Positions 14,548 to 21,834 of a DNA stretch of 49,834 bases are shown in pieces. Source of the DNA: a virus. The first letter of the stretch is position 1, and the number at the start of each line of letters is the position of its first letter. Both the position numbers and the translations under genes were made by a program. Location of the stretch: positions 1 through 49,834 of IMG/VR virus record IMGVR_UViG_3300017991_000022. One strand, written 5' to 3'. The notes beneath the pieces were generated by a model that made no database searches, was not told the origin of the DNA, and saw only the letters and a list, made by a program, of their open reading frames with translations.

Positions 14548-14852
14548 CATATCCTTGGCAAAAAACTGTCCAGTTTCTTTATCTCTCTTGCCAGCATTAC
14601 AGCACCTTCGTTTCTGGCATCATAGCCGACCTGCTCAGCCATTGGCGTTATGAAGTACTCCATCAAATAACGCACAAAGTCCTGCTGTAATGTTCTATGT
14701 GTTTTGAATGCTATTTGTTCAAAAAACCCTTCCACAAAATCGTCATTACCTCGGTTAATTTCATTTATCAAGGCATCTGCCAGTTTGTGGCCTTCCTGCC
14801 TGATGTTAGCCTTTTCAATTTGTTCTTTTACCCAAGGGTCTATGTCTTTCAT
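14547..14852 (-). CDS. Hypothetical helical protein, 101 aa
   Basis: Charged, helix-rich (DPWVKEQIEKANIRQEGHKLADALI) with a Phe-rich middle and the C-terminal motif EGAVMLAREIKKLDSFLPRI, echoing the AVMLAR end of 14249-14470. It overlaps the upstream gene as ATGA. Its stop abuts the mini-tRNA-like element. Confidence 0.6.
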   Translation of the reverse strand: MKDIDPWVKEQIEKANIRQEGHKLADALINEINRGNDDFVEGFFEQIAFKTHRTLQQDFVRYLMEYFITPMAEQVGYDARNEGAVMLAREIKKLDSFLPRI

Positions 14853-15304
14853 TTTACGATTCTCCTGTACTCTACAACGCTGCCATACTCCGGCAGGTTT
14901 ACCAATACGTTTGTTACGCTCCTGACGCTCAAAGGCCAGCCCCCATCTTTGCCCACCAGCACATGGTCATCGCCGACTTCTGCTACCAGTGTGGCATGCT
15001 GAAGGCATTCTTCGCCAAGCTCCAAGATACCATCATAGAGGTCGTCATCTTCTTCTTCCAATTCTCCGTAGAAGCAGCAAATATCGCCAACCTCAACTTC
15101 ATCTTCATTGATGACTTCGGTATGCTCTTCGAGGTACTCCAACATATCCGAACGATTAACCCAATCAAGCTCGTCAATCCAGTTGAGAGAATAGGCCACA
15201 AAGCCCCAGCAGTTATACCAGTTATCTTTGGTTTCTTCTGTGACCTGATTCTGGACTACTTTCTTCTCAAATAGCTCATTGATTACTGTTAGTGGTGTGT
15301 TCAT
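14849..15304 (-). CDS. Candidate NlpC/P60-like cysteine peptidase
   Basis: 151 residues from MNTPLTVINEL behind AGGGGGTTAGC; an upstream in-frame ATG at 15331 lacks such a site. NCWGFVAYSL (Cys32) looks like the DCSGFV nucleophile block. VGDICCFYG (72-80) resembles GDLVFF, and LQHATLVAEVGDDHVLVGKDG (His103) resembles HVGIYLG. The order and spacing fit a small NlpC/P60 or CHAP-like fold, which can cut cell-wall peptides. It may be the missing endolysin, but an acidic insert (ELEEEDDDLYDG) and the lack of a signal leave this open. Confidence 0.4.
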   Translation of the reverse strand: MNTPLTVINELFEKKVVQNQVTEETKDNWYNCWGFVAYSLNWIDELDWVNRSDMLEYLEEHTEVINEDEVEVGDICCFYGELEEEDDDLYDGILELGEECLQHATLVAEVGDDHVLVGKDGGWPLSVRSVTNVLVNLPEYGSVVEYRRIVK

Positions 15305-15378
15305 GCTAACCCCCTGTGACTTCAAAAACACTGTCGATAAGATTTATAAACTCTACATGGCTAATCTTACCCTTAGCC

Positions 15379-15663
15379 TTAAACCTGAAACTGTCCAGCT
15401 TCGATAATGGCATAATACTTACCAGCTTTGACTTTGTTCAAAAATTGTTCAAAAGTTAATGCTGGTTCTCCCGGACTACCAAAACCGCTGCTGTCCACAA
15501 AAAGCTCTTCTTCAAGCTCAAAACCTGCCGGGCGGTAGTCACCGAAGTTTGGCATACTGCGTACACCTGTATCACCATCAGCTTTTGCCTTATACGGTTT
15601 CTTGCCTTTAGCTGCCTGAGCAGCTTTCCTGTTCATGTCCTGAATTACACTTAAACTGTACAT
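15379..15663 (-). CDS. Hypothetical protein, 94 aa
   Basis: N-terminal Lys/Ala-rich segment (NRKAAQAAKGKKPYKAKADG), a low-complexity acidic middle (FELEEELFVDSSGFGSPGE) and a short helix (FEQFLNKVKAGKYYAIIEAG). Its start overlaps the stop of the SprT-like copy B by 1 base. No family recognised. Confidence 0.6.
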   Translation of the reverse strand: MYSLSVIQDMNRKAAQAAKGKKPYKAKADGDTGVRSMPNFGDYRPAGFELEEELFVDSSGFGSPGEPALTFEQFLNKVKAGKYYAIIEAGQFQV

Positions 15664-16136
15664 TATTTTCTCCTTTTGATAATAAACGCTGCTTTACTTT
15701 TGTGTTCACCATAACAATCCCTGCATGCGTAAGCTCTCTGCGGATGTTTGTAGAAGGGATGTTCCTGTCTGCATATCGGGCAAACTCCTATCCATTTGCT
15801 GGTCTTAGCCGGGCTAATGGTTTTCTCTGATAGAGCATCAGATGTTACCCTGCTGTCTGGTATGCCCAATTCCCTGCACTTAGCTTTCCAAACCCTGTCA
15901 TGCCCATGTCCGGGCGTAAGAGCATGGGCTATTTCATGCATTAGCGTAACATGCATCCGCTCAAAGGTATTAAGCTTGGCGAAAGCTTTGGATATGCTGA
16001 TTTTCTTGATACCATTACAGCAATAGCCCAATCTTTTTTTGGCATTATCCCAAGCAAAATCCCAATGCGAAAGCCCATATTCCTGTAAGGTTTTTTCCGC
16101 ATGCTGCTCGAAGCGTTTTAGCTCCTGTGTGTTCAT
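15663..16136 (-). CDS. SprT-like zinc metalloprotease (copy B)
   Basis: 157 residues from MNTQELKRFEQHAEK, behind AGGGGGTAAG; the longer frame to 16232 lacks a ribosome site. HEIAHA at 67-72 and GHGHDRVW (76-83) form the zinc site. The C-terminal ribbon is CPICRQEH ... CRDCYG. Same family as 12651-13169 but with different spacing. It probably acts on DNA-bound proteins. Whether the two copies are duplicates or independently acquired is not clear. Confidence 0.8.
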   Translation of the reverse strand: MNTQELKRFEQHAEKTLQEYGLSHWDFAWDNAKKRLGYCCNGIKKISISKAFAKLNTFERMHVTLMHEIAHALTPGHGHDRVWKAKCRELGIPDSRVTSDALSEKTISPAKTSKWIGVCPICRQEHPFYKHPQRAYACRDCYGEHKSKAAFIIKRRK

Positions 16137-16219
16137 ACTTACCCCCTGTATTAAATTGTCAAATTGACCTGCCATCCTCAGGAGGAACCCGGTCAGTGAT
16201 TCCCCGACTAAGCATCGGG
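16137..16219. other. Small gene-free spacer with palindrome
   Basis: Contains TCGGGTTAAACCCGA, nearly perfectly palindromic, and a nearby CCCGA/TCGGG pair. No T-run and no start codon. It may be a protein-binding site or a processing hairpin. Confidence 0.25.
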
Positions 16220-16480
16220 TTAAACCCGACACTCAGTTTCGGCTCTACGCCTGATTCTACCATCAGCAAAAATAGTATCTCCGGCGTATAAATGCGTAGC
16301 AGTAAACTGTTTACCCGGAGCTTTGTGGGCTAATTCGTTGATTTTCCTATGTGCCCAGCCTTTAGTTTTATACATTTTCAAGCACCAGTTTTCTGTACCA
16401 ATGTTAGCAAAACCCCTAAATAACCCATCTTTACATAATCGTTCGTGGTTTTCGTTGCTAATTATTGAACACCAATACAT
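16220..16480 (-). CDS. Hypothetical protein, 86 aa
   Basis: Starts MYWCSIISNENHERLCKDG, with 3 Cys and basic C-terminal GRIRRRAETECRV. LYAGDTIFADGRIRRR may be a small beta-hairpin. The upstream frame (16480-16644) ends with TAATG overlapping this start by 1 base. No family recognised. Confidence 0.5.
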   Translation of the reverse strand: MYWCSIISNENHERLCKDGLFRGFANIGTENWCLKMYKTKGWAHRKINELAHKAPGKQFTATHLYAGDTIFADGRIRRRAETECRV

Positions 16481-16644
16481 TATTCGTTATCCTCTCTTAT
16501 CATATCGTCAATATCTAACTGTTCATCCCGGCTTAGCTCTGCATAAGGTTTACCGAAAAACTTTATAGCTCTCTTATCCGCAAAGCTGGCATTTACTGCC
16601 TGAATATCCCGGATATAATCTTTGAAGGTATACTCTTTTTCCAT
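16480..16644 (-). CDS. Hypothetical acidic protein, 54 aa
   Basis: Starts MEKEYTFKDYIRDIQAVNAS and ends DDMIREDNE; mostly helical and acidic. An AGGGGGTAGGTAC site lies upstream, and the stop overlaps the next start (TAATG). Supported by the ribosome site and coupling. Confidence 0.55.
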   Translation of the reverse strand: MEKEYTFKDYIRDIQAVNASFADKRAIKFFGKPYAELSRDEQLDIDDMIREDNE

Positions 16645-16649
16645 TGTAC

Positions 16650-16820
16650 CTACCCCCTTTTTTCCAATTCATAGCCCATAGCATTAGCAGCCTTTTCCAG
16701 CTTTTCCAAAAAATAGCTATCTTCAAAATCGCTGCCAGCTTTTGCCTTGTCTACAGCACATTTCATGCTTTTGAGTAGACCGGCTAAATATCCTGCATTG
16801 TTTTTTACCTTACTGTTCAT
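16650..16820 (-). CDS. Hypothetical helical protein, 56 aa
   Basis: Starts MNSKVKNNAGYLAGLLKSM and ends EKLEKAANAMGYELEKRG; a Lys/Ala-rich helix pair. The preceding AGGGGGTAAAA gives a good start, and its stop overlaps the next gene's ribosome site. No family recognised. Confidence 0.55.
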   Translation of the reverse strand: MNSKVKNNAGYLAGLLKSMKCAVDKAKAGSDFEDSYFLEKLEKAANAMGYELEKRG

Positions 16821-16833
16821 TTTTTACCCCCTG

Positions 16834-17094
16834 TTATACTAGACAAGTTTTTGCTTCAGGTATAGCAGTAATTAAAACAGCTTCCTGCCTTAGAGCATGT
16901 TTTATCCTGCTACCAGCTTCCTGTACGATATTTTCTATTTCCTGTTCGCCTACTATTTCGATAATTATTGAATTTTCTTTTGCCCCCTGCCAATATCCTG
17001 TTGCATTGTAAATTGTGAAGCCATCAAAAAATTCGACCATGATACTTTCGACCGTATCCCGCATAATATCTTCAGTGAAAATTCTGTAAACCAT
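16834..17094 (-). CDS. Hypothetical protein, 86 aa
   Basis: Start at MVYRIFTEDIMRDTVES (17094) behind AGGGGGTAAC; 17151 is the longer alternative. The middle FFDGFTIYNATGYWQGAKENS is a TGYWxG-type block recalling small plasmid/phage proteins such as DUF3574, with a beta-strand IIIEIVGE. Assignment is weak. Confidence 0.5.
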   Translation of the reverse strand: MVYRIFTEDIMRDTVESIMVEFFDGFTIYNATGYWQGAKENSIIIEIVGEQEIENIVQEAGSRIKHALRQEAVLITAIPEAKTCLV

Positions 17095-17120
17095 TGTTAC
17101 CCCCTGTTTTACGTTAAAAA

Positions 17121-17708
17121 CTACTCTTTTCCTGTACGCCAATATTCCCATGTTACCGATTGTACCATTTCAGGTTTTACCTGATATTTATCAGCTAATG
17201 CCTTATAGCAATCTTCAAAAAACTTGTACTGGTTATCGGTGATACCCCTGAGCTTGTCCTCAGGTAATTTCCTACCCATTGCGATAGAGACAGCATGCCT
17301 ATCAATTGTTACGTATTCTCCCCTACCCGGATGCCGGATATTCATGTAGAAGGAGCTAATCTTATTCCCTGATAGAATTGATAGTATTTCCCCATCAGTA
17401 CCATTAGAAGCTAAAATCCTATGGCATTTATCCTCGAAAGCCTTAGTATGCTTACAGCGTTTTGTCTTAATAAACTGAGTAGCAATTTTCTTATTTTCAT
17501 CCCAGTTTTTTAGAGGAGACAATGCTGCGATAATCCCGCATGCTTTACTAAGGGAATTCCCTGATGGTATAGCTACCGATAAACCTTGTGCGAATTCATG
17601 GGCGTTTTGATACCAGTCTCTACGTAAATTAGCAGGTACTTTTAGCCATATTTTCTCAATATTGGCTATTGCCTTTTCACGTGTTATTTGCTCATTTTTA
17701 AATTTCAT
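17121..17708 (-). CDS. HhH/GPD-like DNA-binding or glycosylase-like protein, 195 aa
   Basis: Pattern: CGIIAALSPLKNWDENKKIA early, then ILSGNKISSFYMNIRHPG, then YVTIDRHAVSIAMG. The ALSP...N...ITIDRHA layout resembles a DUF7178-type phage family with helix-hairpin-helix glycosylase-like folds. A catalytic Lys/Asp pair is not clearly identifiable. It may recognise or remove altered bases. No second copy is seen. Confidence 0.4.
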   Translation of the reverse strand: MKFKNEQITREKAIANIEKIWLKVPANLRRDWYQNAHEFAQGLSVAIPSGNSLSKACGIIAALSPLKNWDENKKIATQFIKTKRCKHTKAFEDKCHRILASNGTDGEILSILSGNKISSFYMNIRHPGRGEYVTIDRHAVSIAMGRKLPEDKLRGITDNQYKFFEDCYKALADKYQVKPEMVQSVTWEYWRTGKE

Positions 17709-17721
17709 GATAAACCTCCTG

Positions 17722-18009
17722 TTAGCGTACGTTCGCTGATATATCGGTATTAGCTTTTAGCTCTTCTAATTCAGTACGCAATTCGCTATTTTCTTGTTCA
17801 AGCTTGTTTATCTGAAGATAAAGAGTATCGATAAGTTTAGCTGCTGCCATTTCCCCGGCGTAGCTTTCGTCTGCTACCCATATAAGCTTTTGAATAAGCT
17901 TTTTAACTACGTAAATTTCCGTTTCTTTGGTGCAGCTTGTCAAAACTACGTGTAAACCATCGATACAATGTTTAGCGAATTCTAAATCTTTTTTTGCCAT
18001 CGGTTTCAT
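17722..18009 (-). CDS. Coiled-coil protein, 95 aa
   Basis: Behind AGGGGGTTTATC, starting MKPMAKKDLEFAKHC. C-terminal heptads (INKLEQENSELRTELEEL) form a clear coiled coil, so it is likely oligomeric. First AGGGGGT-type gene after the divergent spacer to terS. Confidence 0.65.
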   Translation of the reverse strand: MKPMAKKDLEFAKHCIDGLHVVLTSCTKETEIYVVKKLIQKLIWVADESYAGEMAAAKLIDTLYLQINKLEQENSELRTELEELKANTDISANVR

Positions 18010-18064
18010 GATAAACCCCCTGTCTTTTCTAAAAGGTTTTAACTTGTCAATCCGCTATTATATA

Positions 18065-18223
18065 CTAACAAGCTATAGGATTGTGCAGCTTTTTTTCACT
18101 TTTTTTACACCCGATACAAAAAGCTCTACAAACACTATGCTTAGTGAGGGGCATGTCTGTACAGCTCATAGTACAATCCCCTATAAAATCCTCGTTTTCG
18201 CCGTGATAGTAAGGATAATGCAT
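18065..18223 (-). CDS. Possible Cys-rich mini-protein, 52 aa
   Basis: Starts MHYPYYHGENEDFIGD, then DCTMSCTDMPLTKHS and VCRAFCIGCKK. Seven Cys in a short region suggest a zinc or redox mini-protein. No Shine-Dalgarno is visible and it sits in the divergent spacer, so it may be chance. It would be the first gene of the leftward arm. Confidence 0.3.
   Translation of the reverse strand: MHYPYYHGENEDFIGDCTMSCTDMPLTKHSVCRAFCIGCKKSEKKLHNPIAC
18147..18182. promoter_or_regulatory. Inverted repeat, possible operator
   Basis: AGGGG (18147-18151) and CCCCT (18178-18182) enclose TGTAC/GTACA (18158-18162, 18171-18175) in the divergent spacer between the two arms. A TATAAA lies just to the right (18182). 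It could bind a regulator or fold as RNA. Confidence 0.3.
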
Positions 18224-18228
18224 ATATA

Positions 18229-18696
18229 ATGAGTAAGAGAAAAAAGCTAACAACAAAACAGGAAGCTTTCGTATTTCACTATGCTGATAGAGGTAGTGAA
18301 AGCTTTGGCAATGCCACTAAGGCTGCTGAGCTAGCTGGCTATAGTGGTAATGCTGATACTCTGAAAAGCATAGGCTGTGAGAACTTGACTAAACCTTACA
18401 TAATGGAAGCTATACAAGCTCGCATCAGGGAATCGGAGCATAAATTTGAGCTAAAGCAGGAAATGATATTAGAGGAACTATGGAACAATGCTATGCTAGC
18501 AAGGCAGCAAGGCAAGATAGGGGATTCTAATAATGCACTTATAAAGCTTGGAGAGCATCTAGCATTGTTTAAAGCCGGGGGGGATATCAGTATTAATAAC
18601 TATGCTCAACCGGAGAAAATTACTGAGGAAGCTGAAGCTAAAAGACTACAACGTATTAAGCGATTAGCTGATGCTGGTGATGCTATTGTTGATTAA
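18229..18696 (+). CDS. terS: Terminase small subunit
   Basis: 155 residues. LTTKQEAFVFHYADRG ... NATKAAELAGYS is the HTH opening of Terminase_2-type small subunits, followed by KSIGCENLTKPYIMEAIQ and a helical oligomerisation region. TerS recognises the packaging site and loads TerL. The start ATG overlaps a TATAAT sequence (18225-18230). An AGGAT lies 14 bases upstream, further than usual. Confidence 0.85.
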   Translation: MSKRKKLTTKQEAFVFHYADRGSESFGNATKAAELAGYSGNADTLKSIGCENLTKPYIMEAIQARIRESEHKFELKQEMILEELWNNAMLARQQGKIGDSNNALIKLGEHLALFKAGGDISINNYAQPEKITEEAEAKRLQRIKRLADAGDAIVD

Positions 18697-19071
18697 TAGG
18701 CTAAACGGCGGAAAGCTAAGCCATCCGGCGTAGTGGATTTTACTAACCGAGCTATCAGGTAATCTACTAATGCAGCGAGCTAATGCTAGGCTAGTCCATA
18801 AGGAGTAGGGGATATTACTACTGAATGCATCAGGTAAAGTACTATGCGTAGCTGGCGTGATGCTGGCGTTATAGTGGAATAGCGTAGCATAGCATAGGCA
18901 AATGCCTTAGGCTTATAGCGAGCGAGGGCTTTCCCCGATAGCATGCATAGGGCATTGCACTACCCCGGTGGGGAGGGGGGAGTATGACCCCCATAGGGTA
19001 AAAGATACTAAAGCCTCTTCTAAAAAATATTTCTAAAAATTTTACTATTACTGGACATGTGAGGTCGTATT
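18697..19071. repeat. Gene-free block with diverged repeats (pac/cos candidate)
   Basis: 375 bases between terS and the SEC-C gene have no supported ORF. A diverged ~60-base direct repeat occurs, with matching cores ATCAGGTAAtcTACTA (18754-18769) and ATCAGGTAAagTACTA (18829-18844), 75 bases apart. TAGCATAGCATAGG and a CCCC-GGT-GGGG hairpin before a G-run are also present. Position beside terS makes a packaging or terminase-binding site plausible. Confidence 0.45.
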
Positions 19072-19290
19072 ATGGCATTTACTACAAAGAAAGCATCAGA
19101 GCTGATAAAGCGTCACAGGCTGCTTAAAAAGTACACTGAGTACCTGAACACCCATCCAGCTACGAACGCCTTACACAGGGCACGTGAGCAGGGTAGAAAC
19201 GAGCCTTGTGCATGTGGCAGTGGCCTCAAATACAAGAAGTGCTGCCTCCATCCCCTTAAACTAGATTTCAAAGAGCTATTAGATGACTGA
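19072..19290 (+). CDS. SEC-C zinc-motif protein, 72 aa
   Basis: GRNEPCACGSGLKYKKCC (Cys46, Cys48, Cys57, Cys58) is the SEC-C metal-binding motif found at the SecA C-terminus. The N-terminus is basic (KKASELIKRHRLLKKYTE). A GAGGTCG site precedes the ATG, and the stop overlaps the TerL start by 8 bases. Its role in packaging is unknown; nucleic acid or protein docking is possible. Confidence 0.8.
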   Translation: MAFTTKKASELIKRHRLLKKYTEYLNTHPATNALHRAREQGRNEPCACGSGLKYKKCCLHPLKLDFKELLDD

Positions 19291-20995
19291 ACAACTATCT
19301 GACATTAACTGGATAGCTGAATATCTCTACATTGTTTCCAAGACCCAAGGCTTATGCCTCTTGGAGCCTAATGTAGGTCAGCTCTTGCTGTACAACTCAA
19401 TGATGGCTCAGGTCCGTAGGAACTTGCCTATCCGTATCCTTCTGCTTAAACCTCGTCAGGTAGGATGGTCTACTTTTATCGCTTCGTGGATTTTCTGTCA
19501 AGTATACCGTCAGCCTTTTAAGACAGGTATGGTGATATCGCTTGATAGGGCTAAGACTTACAACATCTTCCGTATGGTACAAATCTTTGATGAGTACCTT
19601 CCAGACCACATGAAGAGACCTAAAAAGACTTCATCTCGTAACGAAATTCTTTATGCTAAGCCCCATGAATCCCGCTTTATCCCCGATACTCAGGGTGCTG
19701 GCGGTAGACTTCGTGGTGGTACAGCTCACTATCTCCACTGCTCTGAGGTGTCTTGGTGGGATAATACCAATGATACTCTTGGTGAAGTATTCCAGTGGGT
19801 TCCGGATAGCCCTGATACAGCTATCTTCCTTGAGACTACTGCTAATGGTATAGGTGAGCCTTTCGAGGAGAGGTTTACCAGAGCTTGTGAGAAAAGACGC
19901 AGAGACCCCAATAATTATCAAGGCTTCTTGCCAGTGTTCTTTCCTTGGTATCAGTTCCCTGAATACCAGACTCCGCTGCAGCCCGGTCAGATTATAACGC
20001 CTCAGGATGCCGATGAGGACTATCTTATCGAGGTGGGCTGTAAGCCTCAGCAGCTACTCTGGCGAAGGCTCAGGATTGAAGGATTTGATAATGATGTTGC
20101 GTTTTTCAAACAGGAGTACCCGGCTACGGCGAAGGAAGCGTTCCAGTCTACCGGTCGTAATGTGTTCCCGCCTGCTACCATCGAGCGTATGGAACGCCGG
20201 ACGAGAAAGGGCGTTGGCTTTGTACGGTTCGAGAAGGAAGGCGGTTTTATCAAACCAAAGAAACAAGACCGCTTCGAGGAATGTTGGGAAATCTTCAAGT
20301 ACCCCGAACCCACGCACGAATACGTAATCGGCGGTGATACTATGGAAGGCCAGCTCTCTGACTCTCAAGATGAAAAGAGTGAGCCTGATTTTCATGGTAT
20401 AGTGATATTTGACAAGATGACCTTTGAGGTGGTGGCTGTTTATGAAGGCCGGTGCAACCAGCTTGAACTTGGCAGACAAATTGAGATGGCTGGTTATTTC
20501 TACAATGAGGCTATGATAGCCATCGAGATGCCTAATGGTATAGGAGTTATCACATACCTCCAGAGTATTAACTACTCTAATCTATTCCACAGAGATACCA
20601 ATGAAGAGTCTGAGGATAACCAAGAGTCTAACCTCATCGGGTGGAAAACCACCACTCGCACGAGGCCGATGATGATTGACCTGACCAGAGACCTTCTTCG
20701 TGATGATGAGTTAATCATACCATCCGAGCGGATTGTGTCTCAGATGAAAACCTTCGTGAGAAACAAACAGGGTAAGCCCGAACACATGAGAAACAAACAT
20801 GACGATATGCTGTTCGGTTTGATGATAGCTCTACAAGTAACGTACAAGGTAGGTTTTAATCCAACACTAGACATGGGGAGCCATACTTATGAGTCAAAAG
20901 AAGAAAACAAACAGCTCGAAGACCTCGCCCAGTTCGGAGCTATCGATACGTGGGAGCCGGGGTCTGAGGATGAGCAGGGAAGCCATACTCTCTAA
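19283..20995 (+). CDS. terL: Terminase large subunit
   Basis: 570 residues. Walker A KPRQVGWST (56-64) and a Walker B-like block HYLHCSEVSWW with catalytic Glu near 155 form the ATPase motor. The nuclease part has YVIGGDTMEG, IAIEMPNGIG and HDDMLFGLMIAL, with acidic residues for metal-dependent cleavage. It pumps and cuts DNA during packaging. It overlaps the downstream Cys-rich gene by 107 bases. Confidence 0.93.
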   Translation: MTEQLSDINWIAEYLYIVSKTQGLCLLEPNVGQLLLYNSMMAQVRRNLPIRILLLKPRQVGWSTFIASWIFCQVYRQPFKTGMVISLDRAKTYNIFRMVQIFDEYLPDHMKRPKKTSSRNEILYAKPHESRFIPDTQGAGGRLRGGTAHYLHCSEVSWWDNTNDTLGEVFQWVPDSPDTAIFLETTANGIGEPFEERFTRACEKRRRDPNNYQGFLPVFFPWYQFPEYQTPLQPGQIITPQDADEDYLIEVGCKPQQLLWRRLRIEGFDNDVAFFKQEYPATAKEAFQSTGRNVFPPATIERMERRTRKGVGFVRFEKEGGFIKPKKQDRFEECWEIFKYPEPTHEYVIGGDTMEGQLSDSQDEKSEPDFHGIVIFDKMTFEVVAVYEGRCNQLELGRQIEMAGYFYNEAMIAIEMPNGIGVITYLQSINYSNLFHRDTNEESEDNQESNLIGWKTTTRTRPMMIDLTRDLLRDDELIIPSERIVSQMKTFVRNKQGKPEHMRNKHDDMLFGLMIALQVTYKVGFNPTLDMGSHTYESKEENKQLEDLAQFGAIDTWEPGSEDEQGSHTL

Positions 20996-21164
20996 GATAG
21001 TATCTGGCAAGCTTAAGTGTCCAACCTGCCCATACTTTGATGAGGTTGATAAAGACTGTAAGAGGTATCCGAAGAGCCATGTCGTTTATGATGGCATGTA
21101 CTGTGGCGAACATCCTCTTCTCAAGGCAGAGGTAGAGAAGTTCCTGAAGAAGGAGCTTGAGTAA
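20889..21164 (+). CDS. Cys-rich small protein, 91 aa
   Basis: Start 20889 is preceded by GGGGAG; an internal start at 20970 would be shorter. C-terminal CPTCPYFDEVDKDCKRYP ... YCGEHP gives a treble-clef or zinc-ribbon-like Cys set. N-terminus Ser/Lys-rich and probably disordered. Lies within the packaging module; no family recognised. Confidence 0.55.
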   Translation: MSQKKKTNSSKTSPSSELSIRGSRGLRMSREAILSKIVSGKLKCPTCPYFDEVDKDCKRYPKSHVVYDGMYCGEHPLLKAEVEKFLKKELE

Positions 21165-21346
21165 TGGAAATACTATATCTGCTTATAGGAGCTTTGGGTG
21201 GGGCCATAATCGGAGCCTACATCTATCATAGTGGTGTCAAGACAGGCAGTAAGGTCCAGCACCATGCCGGTAAAGGATTCGACCCCTTCGAGGAAATAGA
21301 AGAATTTGACCAGACCCATACCTACGAAATAGAGGAGTTAGATTAA
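21164..21346 (+). CDS. Single-pass membrane protein, 60 aa
   Basis: Hydrophobic N-terminus (LYLLIGALGGAIIGAYIY), then an acidic tail FEEIEEFDQTHTYEIEELD. It starts on the last base of the upstream stop and its stop meets the next start at 21346. Function unknown. Confidence 0.6.
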   Translation: MEILYLLIGALGGAIIGAYIYHSGVKTGSKVQHHAGKGFDPFEEIEEFDQTHTYEIEELD

Positions 21347-21834
21347 TGGCTACATATCAGAGAATCTTTGAGACCGTCAGAAATGCAGTGACGACAGATG
21401 ACACGCTGCTTGATGGCACAACTGCTGGTGCTACCTACAAGAATGCGGACAAACCTTCGCATGCTTTCCAACTGGACCAAGATACCGAGTATCTGGAGCT
21501 TATTGTGCAGGGTAAGGCTGCTAATGATAAGACCTTTACCCTCACATTGTTTGGATATGCCGAGAATGGTCCTGCATGCCGAATGGCCTCGGTTGCAGGG
21601 GCACTTGGTACAGCGGTTACAGGCAATACCAACGAATTCTTTGCCGATACCATGACCGTCACAGACGATAACTTGGTAGCGGTTACAGAGAAAGACACTG
21701 CAGATAATGCGGTTTGTAAGCTTTTGGTTCCTACCGTTGGTTATAAGTACATCGCTGTATTTGTTACTGACCTCGGTGGTGCTGCAGAGTGTAGTGAAGT
21801 CACAGTTAAGGTTCGTCAATACGGAAATAGATAA
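21346..21834 (+). CDS. Virion protein, likely capsid decoration type, 162 aa
   Basis: Beta-rich with little charge clustering (TLLDGTTAGATYKNADKPSH, ELIVQGKAANDKTFTLTLFG, KYIAVFVTDLGG), consistent with a small jelly-roll or decoration protein. Directly precedes the portal with a 1-base overlap. Assignment is from position and composition. Confidence 0.5.
   Translation: MATYQRIFETVRNAVTTDDTLLDGTTAGATYKNADKPSHAFQLDQDTEYLELIVQGKAANDKTFTLTLFGYAENGPACRMASVAGALGTAVTGNTNEFFADTMTVTDDNLVAVTEKDTADNAVCKLLVPTVGYKYIAVFVTDLGGAAECSEVTVKVRQYGNR

Noticed and set aside
18225-18230. TATAAT at the terS start as a promoter
   Set aside because: It would start transcription inside terS, and the best -35 (GTGATA, 16 bases away) is weak.
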